A program made the position numbers and the translations under genes. A DNA stretch of 64,000 bases from DASVTR01 sp036382855. GTDB taxonomy: Bacteria > Acidobacteriota > Blastocatellia > Pyrinomonadales > Pyrinomonadaceae. Shown in pieces: positions 8,792-17,288 of this stretch (within the stretch, counting starts at the first letter, position 1; each line of letters begins with the position of its first letter). The notes below the pieces were generated by a model. That model did no database searches. It was not told where the DNA came from and saw only the letters and a list, made by a program, of their open reading frames with translations. The stretch spans positions 434,001 through 498,000 of the forward strand of contig DASVPO010000006.1 in NCBI GenBank assembly GCA_036382855.1, written 5' to 3'.

Positions 8792-9937
8792 ATGAAAGCC
8801 ATGCTGTTTAAGCTGTGTGCGCCGCTGCTGTTGGTAGCGATGACGCTCTTGGTCGTTTGCGCAGAGCCGTCGCCTGTTAATGACAGCAACGGTGCGCGGC
8901 CTTTGTTGACGCTCGTTGATGCGAATCATCCTGTGATTTCGCACGACGGCGGGCGCGTCGTGGTCGTGCCGGAGATTGGTGTGACTGAAGTGTACGAAGT
9001 CCAGACCGGGCGGCGACTGCAAACCTTTCGTCTTCCTGAGTCGTTCGGCAATGCAATCTCTGCCGACGGCAAGCGCGTCGCCGTCTTCGCGCGTCCCATC
9101 ACAGGCTACCTGCCCGGCAATCATTACACGAGCAAGACGGAGTTCAGGCTCTTCGACGCCGACACCGGGAAAGAGCTTCGCCGTGCGGAGACTGACTTGC
9201 AGCGCGACGGCGTTGTCATCAGCAGCCTGTCCGTCTATGGCGGCGCGGGCCAGAGCATGCGGAACATCTCTTCGGACCTGCGCCTGATAGCCGTCCCGTT
9301 TCTTCATAGCGACAAGCTTCCCGCGGAGAAGTCGGGCGTCGTCATCGGAGATGTTGAGACGGGAAGCATTGTTAGACGTTTTGGCGAGCACGAGGATTTT
9401 TTCGACCGTTGGAGCCAGATAGAGTTGACGCCGGACGCGCGCGTGCTCGCCGCCACACGCAGCAACGTTAACAAGCATGAACGCAGGCAGACATTCATCT
9501 GGGACGCTCAGACGGGTCGCGAACTGCTGCGGCTGCCCTTCTATTGCTGGTGGCTCGCGCTCTCGGATGACGGCCGCACTCTGTTGACGACTAGCGGCGA
9601 GACCTACAAGACTGAAGCCTGGGACATAGCGACCGGCAAGCGCATCTCGGAAATCGGCGCGAAGGGCGATGAGAAACATTACGCACGCGTGCGCGGAGCG
9701 CTCTCGCCCGACGGCAAGCTACTGGCGACGACAGGCACAAACCTCCTGCTCATTTGGAACACTACAACGGGCCGGCTCGTCGCCGCACAACCGCACACGA
9801 ACAACCCCGATGAAGATACGGTTCAAAGGGTCGCCTTCAGCGGCGATGGTCGTTATCTATTGATGGGAAGCCTCGGAGAGGTCGTCAAGATCTGGCTGCT
9901 GGCGGATGTCCTGAAGGCTGCACGCGTGAGTAGATAG
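8792..9937 (+). CDS. exported beta-propeller (WD40-like) protein
   Basis: I start at the ATG at 8792 rather than the TTG three codons upstream. Residues 1-25 form a signal sequence (MKAMLFKLCAPLLLVAM) ending LLVVCAEPS, so it may be a lipoprotein although the lipobox is not canonical. The remainder shows repeated propeller phrases such as ISADGKRVAVF, SPDGKLLATTGTNLLLIWN and FSGDGRYLLMGS with DAQTGRELL and DIATGKRIS turns, each about 40-45 residues. Propellers of this sort are usually binding or scaffold proteins; no catalytic residues are evident. It stands alone between the aminopeptidase and the convergent DHH gene. Confidence 0.75.
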   Translation: MKAMLFKLCAPLLLVAMTLLVVCAEPSPVNDSNGARPLLTLVDANHPVISHDGGRVVVVPEIGVTEVYEVQTGRRLQTFRLPESFGNAISADGKRVAVFARPITGYLPGNHYTSKTEFRLFDADTGKELRRAETDLQRDGVVISSLSVYGGAGQSMRNISSDLRLIAVPFLHSDKLPAEKSGVVIGDVETGSIVRRFGEHEDFFDRWSQIELTPDARVLAATRSNVNKHERRQTFIWDAQTGRELLRLPFYCWWLALSDDGRTLLTTSGETYKTEAWDIATGKRISEIGAKGDEKHYARVRGALSPDGKLLATTGTNLLLIWNTTTGRLVAAQPHTNNPDEDTVQRVAFSGDGRYLLMGSLGEVVKIWLLADVLKAARVSR

Positions 9938-9989
9938 AAAGCACGGCGCATAACAATGGCAGCGCTCTTCGCCAGCTTCGCTCCTGATT

Positions 9990-10946
9990 TTAATTAACAG
10001 ACAATTCGGCAACTATCTCGCGCATCGCCGTGCGCCCGCGCTCTACTTCATTGGGCGCGAAAGAGACTGCGCCGACGACGGCATGACCGCCGCCGCCGTA
10101 GCGCTCGCAGATGGAGGCTATGTTGTGCGTGCGCGGGCGCGGACTCCAAGGGTTCGAGCCGACGGAGATCTTCGTGCGATGCGGCCCGCGCGTCAGCGCC
10201 ACAGAGTAGGTCGTTTCGGGATAGAGGTAGTAAGGGATAAACTTATTGAAGCCTTCGAGGCCATCGTCAACGAGGTCAAACTGCACGACGCCGTTTGAGT
10301 AAACGGCTTTGCGGCGGACTGTCTCAAGCGTTTTCCTGTGCAACTCAAGAATGGGACGGAAGCGCCGCTGCACATCTGGGCCAAGCGCCACTTCGTCGAG
10401 CGGGCGCATCGTCAAGCCGCGAATTATCTCTTCGATAAAAGAATCGTCGGGGTCGCTTTCTATCACCTGCATTAACTGCAAGGCGGGCGCTGCCAACTCC
10501 ACACACTGTGCCGCAGATTCATAAAGCGCGCCGTCAATAACGTGTGCCCAGTGGACGAGCGGCGCGAGCATTTCGTCCTCAAAATCGAAGCGCTCGCGTG
10601 CAACGTCGGCGATAAATTCAGTGCAGGATTTGCGCGTCGTGTCCAGAAATTTGCGGCCCGATTTATCGAGACGGAAGTGCTCTTCGTCTACGGGGGTGAG
10701 AAATGCGGACTGGTGATGGTCGAACCACCATGTGAGGCGCTGCGATGAGGAGTATTTGAAATCAACGATGGCGTTCTCGTCGCCGTCAAACATCTCTTCA
10801 TCGAAAAGCTGTCCGGGCCTGTGCAGTAGTCCAGTGTATTTGATTTCGGAATGAGGATGAACGCGGCTCTGGTAAAAGCGCGTGAAGACGGCCGCCGAGG
10901 CTGCGCCGTCAAAACAATGGCCGTGATAAAGTAGGCGAAGGAGCAT
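9990..10946 (-). CDS. DHH/DHHA1-family phosphoesterase
   Basis: The DHH motif is present in WWFDHHQSAF, the N-terminal metal-binding segment appears as YHGHCFDGAASA, and the DHHA1 substrate-binding motif GGGGHAVVGA is near the C terminus. The family includes oligoribonucleases and c-di-AMP phosphodiesterases that use two metal ions. At 318 residues it matches stand-alone DHH-DHHA1 proteins. Its N-terminal motif differs from the usual HxxxDxDG of NrnA, so I do not name the substrate. The start ATG at 10946 lies directly behind a hairpin-rich gap. Confidence 0.8.
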   Translation of the reverse strand: MLLRLLYHGHCFDGAASAAVFTRFYQSRVHPHSEIKYTGLLHRPGQLFDEEMFDGDENAIVDFKYSSSQRLTWWFDHHQSAFLTPVDEEHFRLDKSGRKFLDTTRKSCTEFIADVARERFDFEDEMLAPLVHWAHVIDGALYESAAQCVELAAPALQLMQVIESDPDDSFIEEIIRGLTMRPLDEVALGPDVQRRFRPILELHRKTLETVRRKAVYSNGVVQFDLVDDGLEGFNKFIPYYLYPETTYSVALTRGPHRTKISVGSNPWSPRPRTHNIASICERYGGGGHAVVGAVSFAPNEVERGRTAMREIVAELSVN

Positions 10947-10954
10947 GACTAAAA

Positions 10955-11090
10955 GCAGAAGTCAGGATGCGGAAGGCAGAAGCCGGAATAACAAGGCTGA
11001 GGCCCGTCTCTCTTCTTATCTCTTTACTTCCGAATTCCGGCTCCCGATTTCCTGATTCCGACTTCCGTTATTGCTTGCAGGGAGTAGTAG
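10955..11090. repeat. long imperfect hairpin of GGAAG/CTTCC words
   Basis: The left arm (about 10955-10990) contains GAAGTCAGGATGCGGAAG and AGAAGCCGGAAT; the right arm (about 11027-11090) contains CCGAATTCCGGCT and GATTCCGACTTCC. The arms are imperfectly complementary. AGAAGCCGGAAT (10978-10989) recurs at 55280-55291. The right arm also encodes the last residues of the redoxin gene ending at 11068. Confidence 0.6.
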
Positions 11091-11799
11091 TAGTGTTGGT
11101 CTTGGCCTTTGAGTTTGGGTTGGCGCTCAGGCTCTCGCGCACTAATTTGTCCTGGTCCGTCTCGATTTTCAAATCGAGCGCAGCCTTCTTTTTAGTCTCG
11201 GTCTTGCCATCCAGCCCAAGACGCTCGCGGACAAACTTTTCGACCTCTGCTTCGATTAACTCGCCGTTGACAATCCAGGCCATTTCCGTCAGCACTTCGC
11301 TATTTTTCTTAAACTTCGCAGGCTCCAGGAAGATGTTCCATGGCGAGCCCCAGTTGCGCGTGTCGCCCGTGGTCTTGCGGTAGCCGTAGTGTGCTGTCTT
11401 GTCGCGCCACTCGCGTCCTTCCGATTCGGCGACGACCATGTAGGGCGCGCCCGCCGCGCCGAAATACTTGCGCGTGTCGTCCAGCGCCGCATACTCGCTG
11501 ATGCCTATCACCTCAAGGCCGTTCTGTTTGTACTTCTGATAAAGCTCGGCGGCCAGCGGAGCTTCGTTGCGCCAGTTCGGACACCACGGAGCAAAGTAAA
11601 CGACGAGGACGAGCTTTTTGCCCTGCACGAAAGAACGCAGGTTGACGGGCTTGCCGTCGGCCACGTTGTTAAGCGTCCAATCTTTATAGTTGACCATCTG
11701 CTGTTGCAGCGGCGCGTATTCATGGTTGCCCTGCGCGCGTGTGCTGGCTGCGGGCAAGAGCGCGAATGTGAGTGCGGCGAATAGGATAAATCTCTTCAT
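11068..11799 (-). CDS. exported TlpA/AhpC-like redoxin with a single active-site Cys
   Basis: Signal peptide MKRFILFAALTFALLPAAS at the N terminus, then a thioredoxin-fold domain with the active-site phrase YFAPWCPNWRNEAP. The second Cys of the usual CxxC is replaced by Trp (CPNW), so it cannot form the normal intramolecular disulfide. It may act as a one-Cys peroxidase or a mixed-disulfide carrier; this is inference. The C-terminal 60 residues are Lys-rich and low in complexity. It is the downstream member of a same-strand run of three thioredoxin-fold genes, with gaps of about 80 and 100 bases. Confidence 0.75.
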   Translation of the reverse strand: MKRFILFAALTFALLPAASTRAQGNHEYAPLQQQMVNYKDWTLNNVADGKPVNLRSFVQGKKLVLVVYFAPWCPNWRNEAPLAAELYQKYKQNGLEVIGISEYAALDDTRKYFGAAGAPYMVVAESEGREWRDKTAHYGYRKTTGDTRNWGSPWNIFLEPAKFKKNSEVLTEMAWIVNGELIEAEVEKFVRERLGLDGKTETKKKAALDLKIETDQDKLVRESLSANPNSKAKTNTTTTPCKQ

Positions 11800-11878
11800 A
11801 ACTAATCTCCTGCAAAATGGCTCGGATGTAGGGAGATGATTTTATGCGGACAGAGCGATTGTAACACTTCCCTTTGAA

Positions 11879-13108
11879 TTATTTGCCTGCGATGGTGGCC
11901 GGCTCCTCTTCGAGCAGCGGTTTAATCTCCGCCTCGAAACCTGCGCGGTCGCGCGAGCCGCTGATCTTCTTGCGGATGCGTCCTTCACGGTCAATGATAA
12001 AAGTCACGGGGCGACCCGGCCCGACTTCCAGCGCTGTTTCCGTATCGCTCGTGCCGACCAGTGTTTTGTATTCCTGTTTGATGTCGTTCTGAAACGCTTT
12101 GATGCCGTCTGCGGAATCATGCGTTGAGACGCCGACGATTGCCAGGCCGCGCGACTGCAACTCTCGCTGCATGGCGTTGAATTCTGGAATCTCAGCGCGA
12201 CATGGCAAACACCACGTGGCCCAGAAGTTGAGGACGACAATCTGCCCGCGCAACTCGGATAAGCGGAACGGCTGCCCATCAACTGTCTGCAATTCTACAT
12301 CCGGCGCTGCGGCGAAATTCTTCTGCTCATTGGTGGCGACGCTTGTGGGGTTGTTCTTGACCTTGATGAGTGATTCAGCGTTCGGCAGCCACCAGAGTAA
12401 GCTCGACAGTCGCGTTGTGTAGTTGGTCATCACCGCCGTGCCAATCAGTATGAGCACGATGCCCGACACGACTTCGACCTTGTGCAGATGACGGCGAAAC
12501 TTCGTGTAGAAACTCAGAAACAGGTTGATAAAAAAGCCCGTGATGAGAAACGGCACGGCGAGGCCCGCCGCGTAGAACGTTGAGAGCAGAAGGCCGCTGC
12601 GCCAGCCGCCGCTCGTTGCTGCAAGCCCGATGATGCCGCCGAGGATTGGGCCGATGCACGGTGTCCAACCAGCGGCAAACGCCATTCCTAATGTAAACGA
12701 GCCGAGCATTCCGCGCGGCTTCTGCTGCGAGAAAAAACGCGTGTCTTTATAAAGCGCACCGACCTTGAGGATGCCTATTAACTGAAGACCGAAAGCGATG
12801 ATGACCGCGCCGCCGATGATGCGTACCCACTTGTTGGTCGTAATGGCCGTGCCGACGAGTCCGGCGGCTGCGCCGAGCGTGAGGAAAATCATCGAGAGGC
12901 CGATGTTGAAGGCGATAGAATTGAAAATGACGGCGCGGCGCGCTGCGCTGCGCGCATCGTCGTTATCGTTTTTCAAGCGGTCAATACTGACGCCCGAAAT
13001 CAGCGAGATATAGCCGGGAACGAGCGGCAGCACGCACGGCGACAGAAACGATAAGACCCCACCCGCAAAAGCGAGGGCAATAGCGATGGCAATATTCTGG
13101 CTTTCCAT
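11879..13108 (-). CDS. CcdA-like membrane electron transporter fused to periplasmic thioredoxin
   Basis: I use the ATG at 13108, which has a GAGAG site about 5 bases upstream and starts directly before the first helix; the longest frame would add 36 unlikely residues. The N-terminal two thirds is a CcdA/DsbD transmembrane module with the paired Cys motifs FLSPCVLPLVPG and GWTPCIGPILGG. The C-terminal third, about 140 residues, is a thioredoxin with FWATWCLPC. The fusion would move electrons from cytoplasmic thioredoxin to an exported thioredoxin, for cytochrome c maturation or disulfide reduction. Its neighbours on both sides are exported thioredoxin-fold proteins, likely partners. Confidence 0.9.
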   Translation of the reverse strand: MESQNIAIAIALAFAGGVLSFLSPCVLPLVPGYISLISGVSIDRLKNDNDDARSAARRAVIFNSIAFNIGLSMIFLTLGAAAGLVGTAITTNKWVRIIGGAVIIAFGLQLIGILKVGALYKDTRFFSQQKPRGMLGSFTLGMAFAAGWTPCIGPILGGIIGLAATSGGWRSGLLLSTFYAAGLAVPFLITGFFINLFLSFYTKFRRHLHKVEVVSGIVLILIGTAVMTNYTTRLSSLLWWLPNAESLIKVKNNPTSVATNEQKNFAAAPDVELQTVDGQPFRLSELRGQIVVLNFWATWCLPCRAEIPEFNAMQRELQSRGLAIVGVSTHDSADGIKAFQNDIKQEYKTLVGTSDTETALEVGPGRPVTFIIDREGRIRKKISGSRDRAGFEAEIKPLLEEEPATIAGK

Positions 13109-13313
13109 AAATCTCTCAAACGGCGACGGCCTCGCGCTAACCGAAAACAACCTCACACGCAAAAATGCGTTGTCAAGTATAGCAAACGGAGGGCTGAAGT
13201 CAGGAGTCTGGAACAAAGGGCCGCGAGCGGCTGCTTACGAAATTCTTCACTCTCAAATTCTGAAATTCTTTACTTTCAAATTCCCACTCCTGCTTTCTGC
13301 CTCCTGCTGCGCC

Positions 13314-14762
13314 TTATTGTTCTTCCATCAACTTTTCCAGCGTCTCCGCCATTAATCGTTCGTTCGGGCCGCCGACGCCTGTTCCGATGTGGCGGACGAT
13401 GCCGCGACGGTCAATGATGACGGCGGTCGGGATGCCCGCGATGCCGTAGTCGCGATGTGTGTTGTCGTTGCCCGCGACGGCGATGCCGTAAGGCAGGCGA
13501 TGCATACGCTTGAAGCGTTGCAGGAATCCAAACTCGTATTCCTCGTCAACAGACTGTCCTTCGGCCTGCCCGTAGTATTTCGTGATGCCGATGATGATGA
13601 GTCCTTTATCTTTATACTTCTCGTGCCACTCGGTCAGGCGCGGAAAGGCGGCGATGCAGGGCGGACACCATGTGGCCCAGAAGTCTAACAGTACGACGCG
13701 GCCGCGCAGGCTGGCGAGTGTTGTGGGCGTCTGGTCAATCCACTTGGCGATTGTTATCTCAGGCGCAATCTCGCCTTGCAGCTTCAACTGCTTCTGCTTG
13801 CGCTGCAACTCCGCGAGCACGGGGCGCTGCTCGCTTGGGTCTTTAACGTGTGTCTTGAGATTCGCGATGGAATCTTCCACCAACTTGACGGCATCGCTCT
13901 TGCGGCCTCCGTCAACGAGCACGTTGACGAGGCGCGTGGTCGCGTCGCTGTAGAGCCGGGCGGATTTTCCTTCGAGCGCCAGACGGCGCACTTCTTCCAG
14001 GACGGCTGCGGCCACGGTGACAGGCTTCTTCGTGTCCTGATAAATCTCCACGAGAGCGTTGCCCGCGTTGAAGAGCCAGTAGTCGCGGAGGTTGGAGTTG
14101 GTCGCGGTCGGCTCGACCGTCTTGGCTAAGCGGAATGCTTCTTCGGCGTGAGCGAGAGCGCGGTCAAACTGCTTATTCTTGCGGTAAGCTTTGGCGAGCG
14201 AGTGTTCGATGTTGACGTGCTCGCTGGCCCGGCGCGGCTCGTTGGCTGTGTAATCCTTAAGCGCCGCTTCGGCTTCTTCAAGACGGTTGTCTTTGGCCGT
14301 GTCGAGCGCAATGATGTAGCGCGCTGTCTGTGCGCGTTCGCTCTTCGCGGCCTTCTCCTTGAGAAAGCGGTTCAGGGTTTCGATGGCGCGTTCCTGATTA
14401 TCGGAGAGGTGATAGAGCATGCCGAGGTAGTAGAAATCTTCGCCGTTGAGGCCGGAGCGCATGCTGAGTTGTGTGGCGTTGAGCGAGGCGAGGCGGCGCT
14501 GCTCTTGCAGCGTTTGGTCCAGCAGCTTCGGGTCAAAGGGCGTCTTCCGTGCGGTGAATTCCTTAAACTTCTTGTCTGCGTAATCGGAAGCTTCTGTGTA
14601 AAGCTCGGCGGCTGTTGGTCCATCTGCGGGAGCGCTCGTGGACGAACTGTTGGTCGCGCCGCCGGGTGGAATCCTGCGTGCCTGCGCGCGAAGCTCCTGC
14701 GGCGCAAACGTCTGGAGGGAGGCCGCAAAGAGAAGGATGAAAACGAGGCGATGTTTCAGCAA
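13314..14762 (-). CDS. exported TPR-like protein with C-terminal TlpA-type thioredoxin domain
   Basis: A TTG start at 14762 follows a GAAGGA site 8-9 bases upstream and leads into a signal peptide (MLKHRLVFILLFAASLQTF). Residues 50-310 are helical, TPR-like (YLGMLYHLSDNQERAIETL and similar). Residues about 330-482 form a thioredoxin domain with the active site FWATWCPPCIAAFP. It should act in the periplasm as a thiol-disulfide reductase or sensor. It precedes the CcdA-thioredoxin fusion on the same strand. Confidence 0.85.
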   Translation of the reverse strand: MLKHRLVFILLFAASLQTFAPQELRAQARRIPPGGATNSSSTSAPADGPTAAELYTEASDYADKKFKEFTARKTPFDPKLLDQTLQEQRRLASLNATQLSMRSGLNGEDFYYLGMLYHLSDNQERAIETLNRFLKEKAAKSERAQTARYIIALDTAKDNRLEEAEAALKDYTANEPRRASEHVNIEHSLAKAYRKNKQFDRALAHAEEAFRLAKTVEPTATNSNLRDYWLFNAGNALVEIYQDTKKPVTVAAAVLEEVRRLALEGKSARLYSDATTRLVNVLVDGGRKSDAVKLVEDSIANLKTHVKDPSEQRPVLAELQRKQKQLKLQGEIAPEITIAKWIDQTPTTLASLRGRVVLLDFWATWCPPCIAAFPRLTEWHEKYKDKGLIIIGITKYYGQAEGQSVDEEYEFGFLQRFKRMHRLPYGIAVAGNDNTHRDYGIAGIPTAVIIDRRGIVRHIGTGVGGPNERLMAETLEKLMEEQ

Positions 14763-14778
14763 GATCTTTTCCTTCGGA

Positions 14779-15945
14779 TTAATTGACGAGAGCCGTCTGA
14801 AAACGGTCTGGCGAAAAGGCGCTCAACAGCGCGTCATGCTCCGGCGCGACGCCGCTGGCAACCTGTTCGCAGATTAACTCTGCCGTGACGGGAGCGAGCA
14901 GAATCCCGTTGCGATAATGGCCGGTCGCGTAGACGAGGCCGTCTATTTCGGCGCTCATGCCGAGCACAGGCAAATCGTCTTCGGCGCGTGGACGCAAACC
15001 AGCCCAAACGTCCAGCAGCGGCAACTCCCCGACAAGGGGCGCAATCTCAAGCGCCTGCGCCATGATGGCTTCGAGGCCGTGGCCCGTCACGCGCTTGTCG
15101 TAGCCTGCGTGCTCGACGGTCGAGCCTGCCAGAACGCGCCCGTCGAGCCGTGGCACGACGTAGCCGCGCGGGCTATAAATAACGTGACGGAGGCTGCGCG
15201 GGTTCGCTTCAAAACAGAGTATCTGCCCGCGCACGGGTTCGATGCGAACGGGCGGCACGCGTTTGTCCGCCGTTGTTATCAAGGAACTCCATGCGCCGCC
15301 CGCGATGACGACGACAGGGGCGCTTAATTGGCCGCGCGAAGTCTCTACGCCGCGAACGCGCCCGCGCTCAATTGACAGGGATTCGACGTGCGTGCCCATT
15401 AATAAACTGACTCCGAGACGGTCTGCCGCAGCCGAAAGAGCAGCGACGAGCCGACGGTTTTCGACCTGCCAGTCGCGCGGAAAGCGCAGGGCTGAGCGCA
15501 CGCCTTGCGAGAGCGATGGCTCAAGGGCGCGTGCTTCAACGGCGTTCAGATGCTCGACGGAGAGCCCCGCGCGAGTTTGCCAATCATAACGACTGCGCGC
15601 CGCCCGCTCGTCTTCGTCGTTGAAGGCTAAAAGCAGCGTGCCTGTCTGCTCAAGCTCTATGTCAATGCCTGTTTCTTCCAAAAGGGCTGCGGCGAATGAC
15701 GGGTAGAGGTCGCGGCTGCGGCAACAGAGTTCGAGGAAGGCGTCCGCGTGATCTGCTTCTACCTGCGGGGCGAGCATACCGGCGGCAGCATGCGATGCTT
15801 CAAGACCGAGACGGCCGCGCTCAAGGAGCGTGACGCGCGCAAGCCCGCGCAGCCTGAGCGCACGCGCAATCGCCAGCCCTATAACGCCGCCGCCGACAAC
15901 GATGGCGTCCGCCGGCGCTTCCGCGAATCTTTCCTGAGTTAGCAT
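14779..15945 (-). CDS. thiO: glycine oxidase ThiO
   Basis: An FAD-dependent amine oxidase of the DAO family. The dinucleotide-binding motif VVGGGVIGLAIA is at residues 16-27, followed by the ThiO-typical SHAAAGMLAPQ; the C terminus carries ATGHYRNGILLAPVTAE, highly characteristic of glycine oxidases that make dehydroglycine for the thiazole part of thiamine. Length (388) fits. No other thiamine gene or TPP riboswitch is visible nearby, so the pathway assignment rests on the family. It ends 16 bases before the start of the TPR-thioredoxin gene, so the two may be co-transcribed. Confidence 0.88.
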   Translation of the reverse strand: MLTQERFAEAPADAIVVGGGVIGLAIARALRLRGLARVTLLERGRLGLEASHAAAGMLAPQVEADHADAFLELCCRSRDLYPSFAAALLEETGIDIELEQTGTLLLAFNDEDERAARSRYDWQTRAGLSVEHLNAVEARALEPSLSQGVRSALRFPRDWQVENRRLVAALSAAADRLGVSLLMGTHVESLSIERGRVRGVETSRGQLSAPVVVIAGGAWSSLITTADKRVPPVRIEPVRGQILCFEANPRSLRHVIYSPRGYVVPRLDGRVLAGSTVEHAGYDKRVTGHGLEAIMAQALEIAPLVGELPLLDVWAGLRPRAEDDLPVLGMSAEIDGLVYATGHYRNGILLAPVTAELICEQVASGVAPEHDALLSAFSPDRFQTALVN

Positions 15946-16013
15946 GACAGGGAACTTGACTGTGGTATGATGCAGCCTATCCTAAAGCAATCAGCCGTAC
16001 CGATTTTCGGCAG

Positions 16014-16084
16014 TCAGCCTTTGAGTTTGATTCACTCGCTGCTGCTCAAGTCTCAGGGCTGAGCGCTGAGACTCGAAAGCTGAC
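16014..16084. repeat. nested hairpin upstream of isocitrate dehydrogenase
   Basis: An inner perfect stem AGTCTCAG/CTGAGACT (16049-16056 and 16066-16073) is nested in an outer imperfect pairing of 16014-16027 with 16071-16084. It sits in the short leader of the dehydrogenase gene. Confidence 0.5.
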
Positions 16085-16090
16085 GAGCTA

Positions 16091-17092
16091 ATGGCAAAAC
16101 ATACTATCACACTCATCCCCGGCGACGGCATTGGCCCGGAAGTCTCTTCGGCGGTCGTGCGGATTATCGAAGCGACGGGCGTCGAAGTCGCGTGGGAGAC
16201 GCACTACGCAGGCGCGCAGGCGCTCGAAAAGTTCGGCGACACGCTGCCCGCGGACCTGCTCGAATCCATCAAGCGCAACAAGGTCGCGCTCAAGGGGCCG
16301 ATTACGACGCCCGTCGGCAAGGGCTTCACCAGCGTCAACGTGGGCCTGCGCAAAGCGCTCGATTTATACGCCAACCTGCGACCCGTGCGCGCTCTGCCGA
16401 ACGTGCCTTCGCGCTACCCTGAGCTAGACCTCGTGGTGGTGCGCGAAAATACGGAAGACCTCTATTCGGGCATCGAGCATGTCGTCGTGCCCGGCGTGGT
16501 GGAAAGCATCAAGATCATCACGGAGAAAGCCTCGACGCGTGTGTCGCGCTTCGCCTTCGACTACGCGCGACGCGAGGGGCGCAAAAAGGTAACGGCCGTC
16601 CACAAGGCCAACATTATGAAGCTCTCGGACGGACTCTTCCTTGACTGCTTTCGCGCGGTCGCCAAGGATTATTCCGAAATCGAAGCCGACGATAAGATTG
16701 TTGACAACGCCTGCATGCAACTCGTCATGCGCCCCGAACAGTTTGACATCATGCTGCTCGAAAATCTCTACGGCGACATCGTTTCAGACCTCTGCGCGGG
16801 CTTAATCGGCGGGCTTGGGTTAGTGCCCGGCGCAAACATAGGCGAGCAGGGCGCTGTCTTCGAGGCCGTACACGGCTCAGCGCCCGACATAGCGGGACAG
16901 GGCATCGCCAACCCGACCGCGCTTTTGCAATCGGGCCTGCTGATGCTGCGCCACATAGGCGAGCGCGAGGCAGCGGAGAGAATAGAGCGCGCGATGTTGA
17001 AGGTCTTCGAGGAAGGCAAGACGCGCACGCGCGACATAGGCGGTCAGTCAAGCACAATGGAGTTTGCCGAGGCCATCATCGCGGCACTTTAG
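16091..17092 (+). CDS. NAD-type isocitrate/isopropylmalate dehydrogenase family protein, probably isocitrate dehydrogenase
   Basis: A 333-residue beta-decarboxylating dehydrogenase. It shows LIPGDGIGPEV at the N terminus, NVGLRKALDLYANLRP, VVVRENTEDLYSGIEH with the Tyr-Ser arrangement of isocitrate dehydrogenases, and NLYGDIVSDLCAGLIGGLG for the metal-binding Asp pair. EAVHGSAPDIAG follows near the C terminus; an Asp rather than Lys/Tyr nearby suggests NAD preference. The expected reaction is isocitrate to 2-oxoglutarate in the TCA cycle; homoisocitrate or isopropylmalate dehydrogenase is less likely given the ENTEDLY phrase. It follows a TGnTATGAT extended -10-like site at about 15963-15971. 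Confidence 0.88.
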   Translation: MAKHTITLIPGDGIGPEVSSAVVRIIEATGVEVAWETHYAGAQALEKFGDTLPADLLESIKRNKVALKGPITTPVGKGFTSVNVGLRKALDLYANLRPVRALPNVPSRYPELDLVVVRENTEDLYSGIEHVVVPGVVESIKIITEKASTRVSRFAFDYARREGRKKVTAVHKANIMKLSDGLFLDCFRAVAKDYSEIEADDKIVDNACMQLVMRPEQFDIMLLENLYGDIVSDLCAGLIGGLGLVPGANIGEQGAVFEAVHGSAPDIAGQGIANPTALLQSGLLMLRHIGEREAAERIERAMLKVFEEGKTRTRDIGGQSSTMEFAEAIIAAL

Positions 17093-17116
17093 ACGCAAAC
17101 TCTGCGACACTAATTT

Positions 17117-17218
17117 CTAACACTCGAAGACGCCGCAGAGTTCTTCAACCTCGTACTGGAACTGAACCTCTCCGCGCAGGAGAAGACAGACCTCTTTGCC
17201 TTCCTGCGCGTCCTGTAA
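17117..17218 (+). pseudogene. C-terminal remnant of a MauG/cytochrome c peroxidase-like gene
   Basis: Just after the dehydrogenase stop one frame reads LTLEDAAEFFNLVLELNLSA and then QEKTDLFAFLRVL before a TAA stop at 17216. This matches the last helix of di-haem cytochrome c peroxidase/MauG proteins (pattern TLEDVVEFFN...LTxxEKADLVAFLxxL). A stop lies a few codons upstream, and no haem-binding CxxCH is present. I interpret it as the surviving tail of a deleted gene. Confidence 0.55.
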
Positions 17219-17250
17219 AACGAAACATCCATTGCGCGCCGCCGACAGAC

Positions 17251-17288
17251 GAAAGCGTGGCTACTCGAACTTGAGCAGCCACGCTTTC
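17251..17288. terminator. strong hairpin at the junction of two broken genes
   Basis: GAAAGCGTGGCTACTC pairs with GAGCAGCCACGCTTTC across a 6-base loop (16 positions, one mismatch). It follows the peroxidase remnant on the plus strand and coincides with the stop of the truncated minus-strand gene. The word GAGCAGCCACGCTTTC recurs at 18484-18499. Confidence 0.65.

Noticed and set aside
8747..9679. A 310-codon minus-strand frame
   Set aside because: It lies antisense to the propeller gene, whose repeats and signal peptide are clear.
11068..11799. Possible selenoprotein redoxin because of the lone Cys
   Set aside because: The frame has no TGA at the redox site; the second position is a normal Trp codon.
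15956..15983. TTGACT-16-TATCCT as promoter for the isocitrate dehydrogenase
   Set aside because: The -10 is poor; the TGnTATGAT site nearby is at least as good, so I do not list either as a firm promoter.
14779..16090. TPP riboswitch near thiO
   Set aside because: I could not find the conserved CTGAGA and ACCTGA-type elements in a suitable arrangement upstream of thiO.
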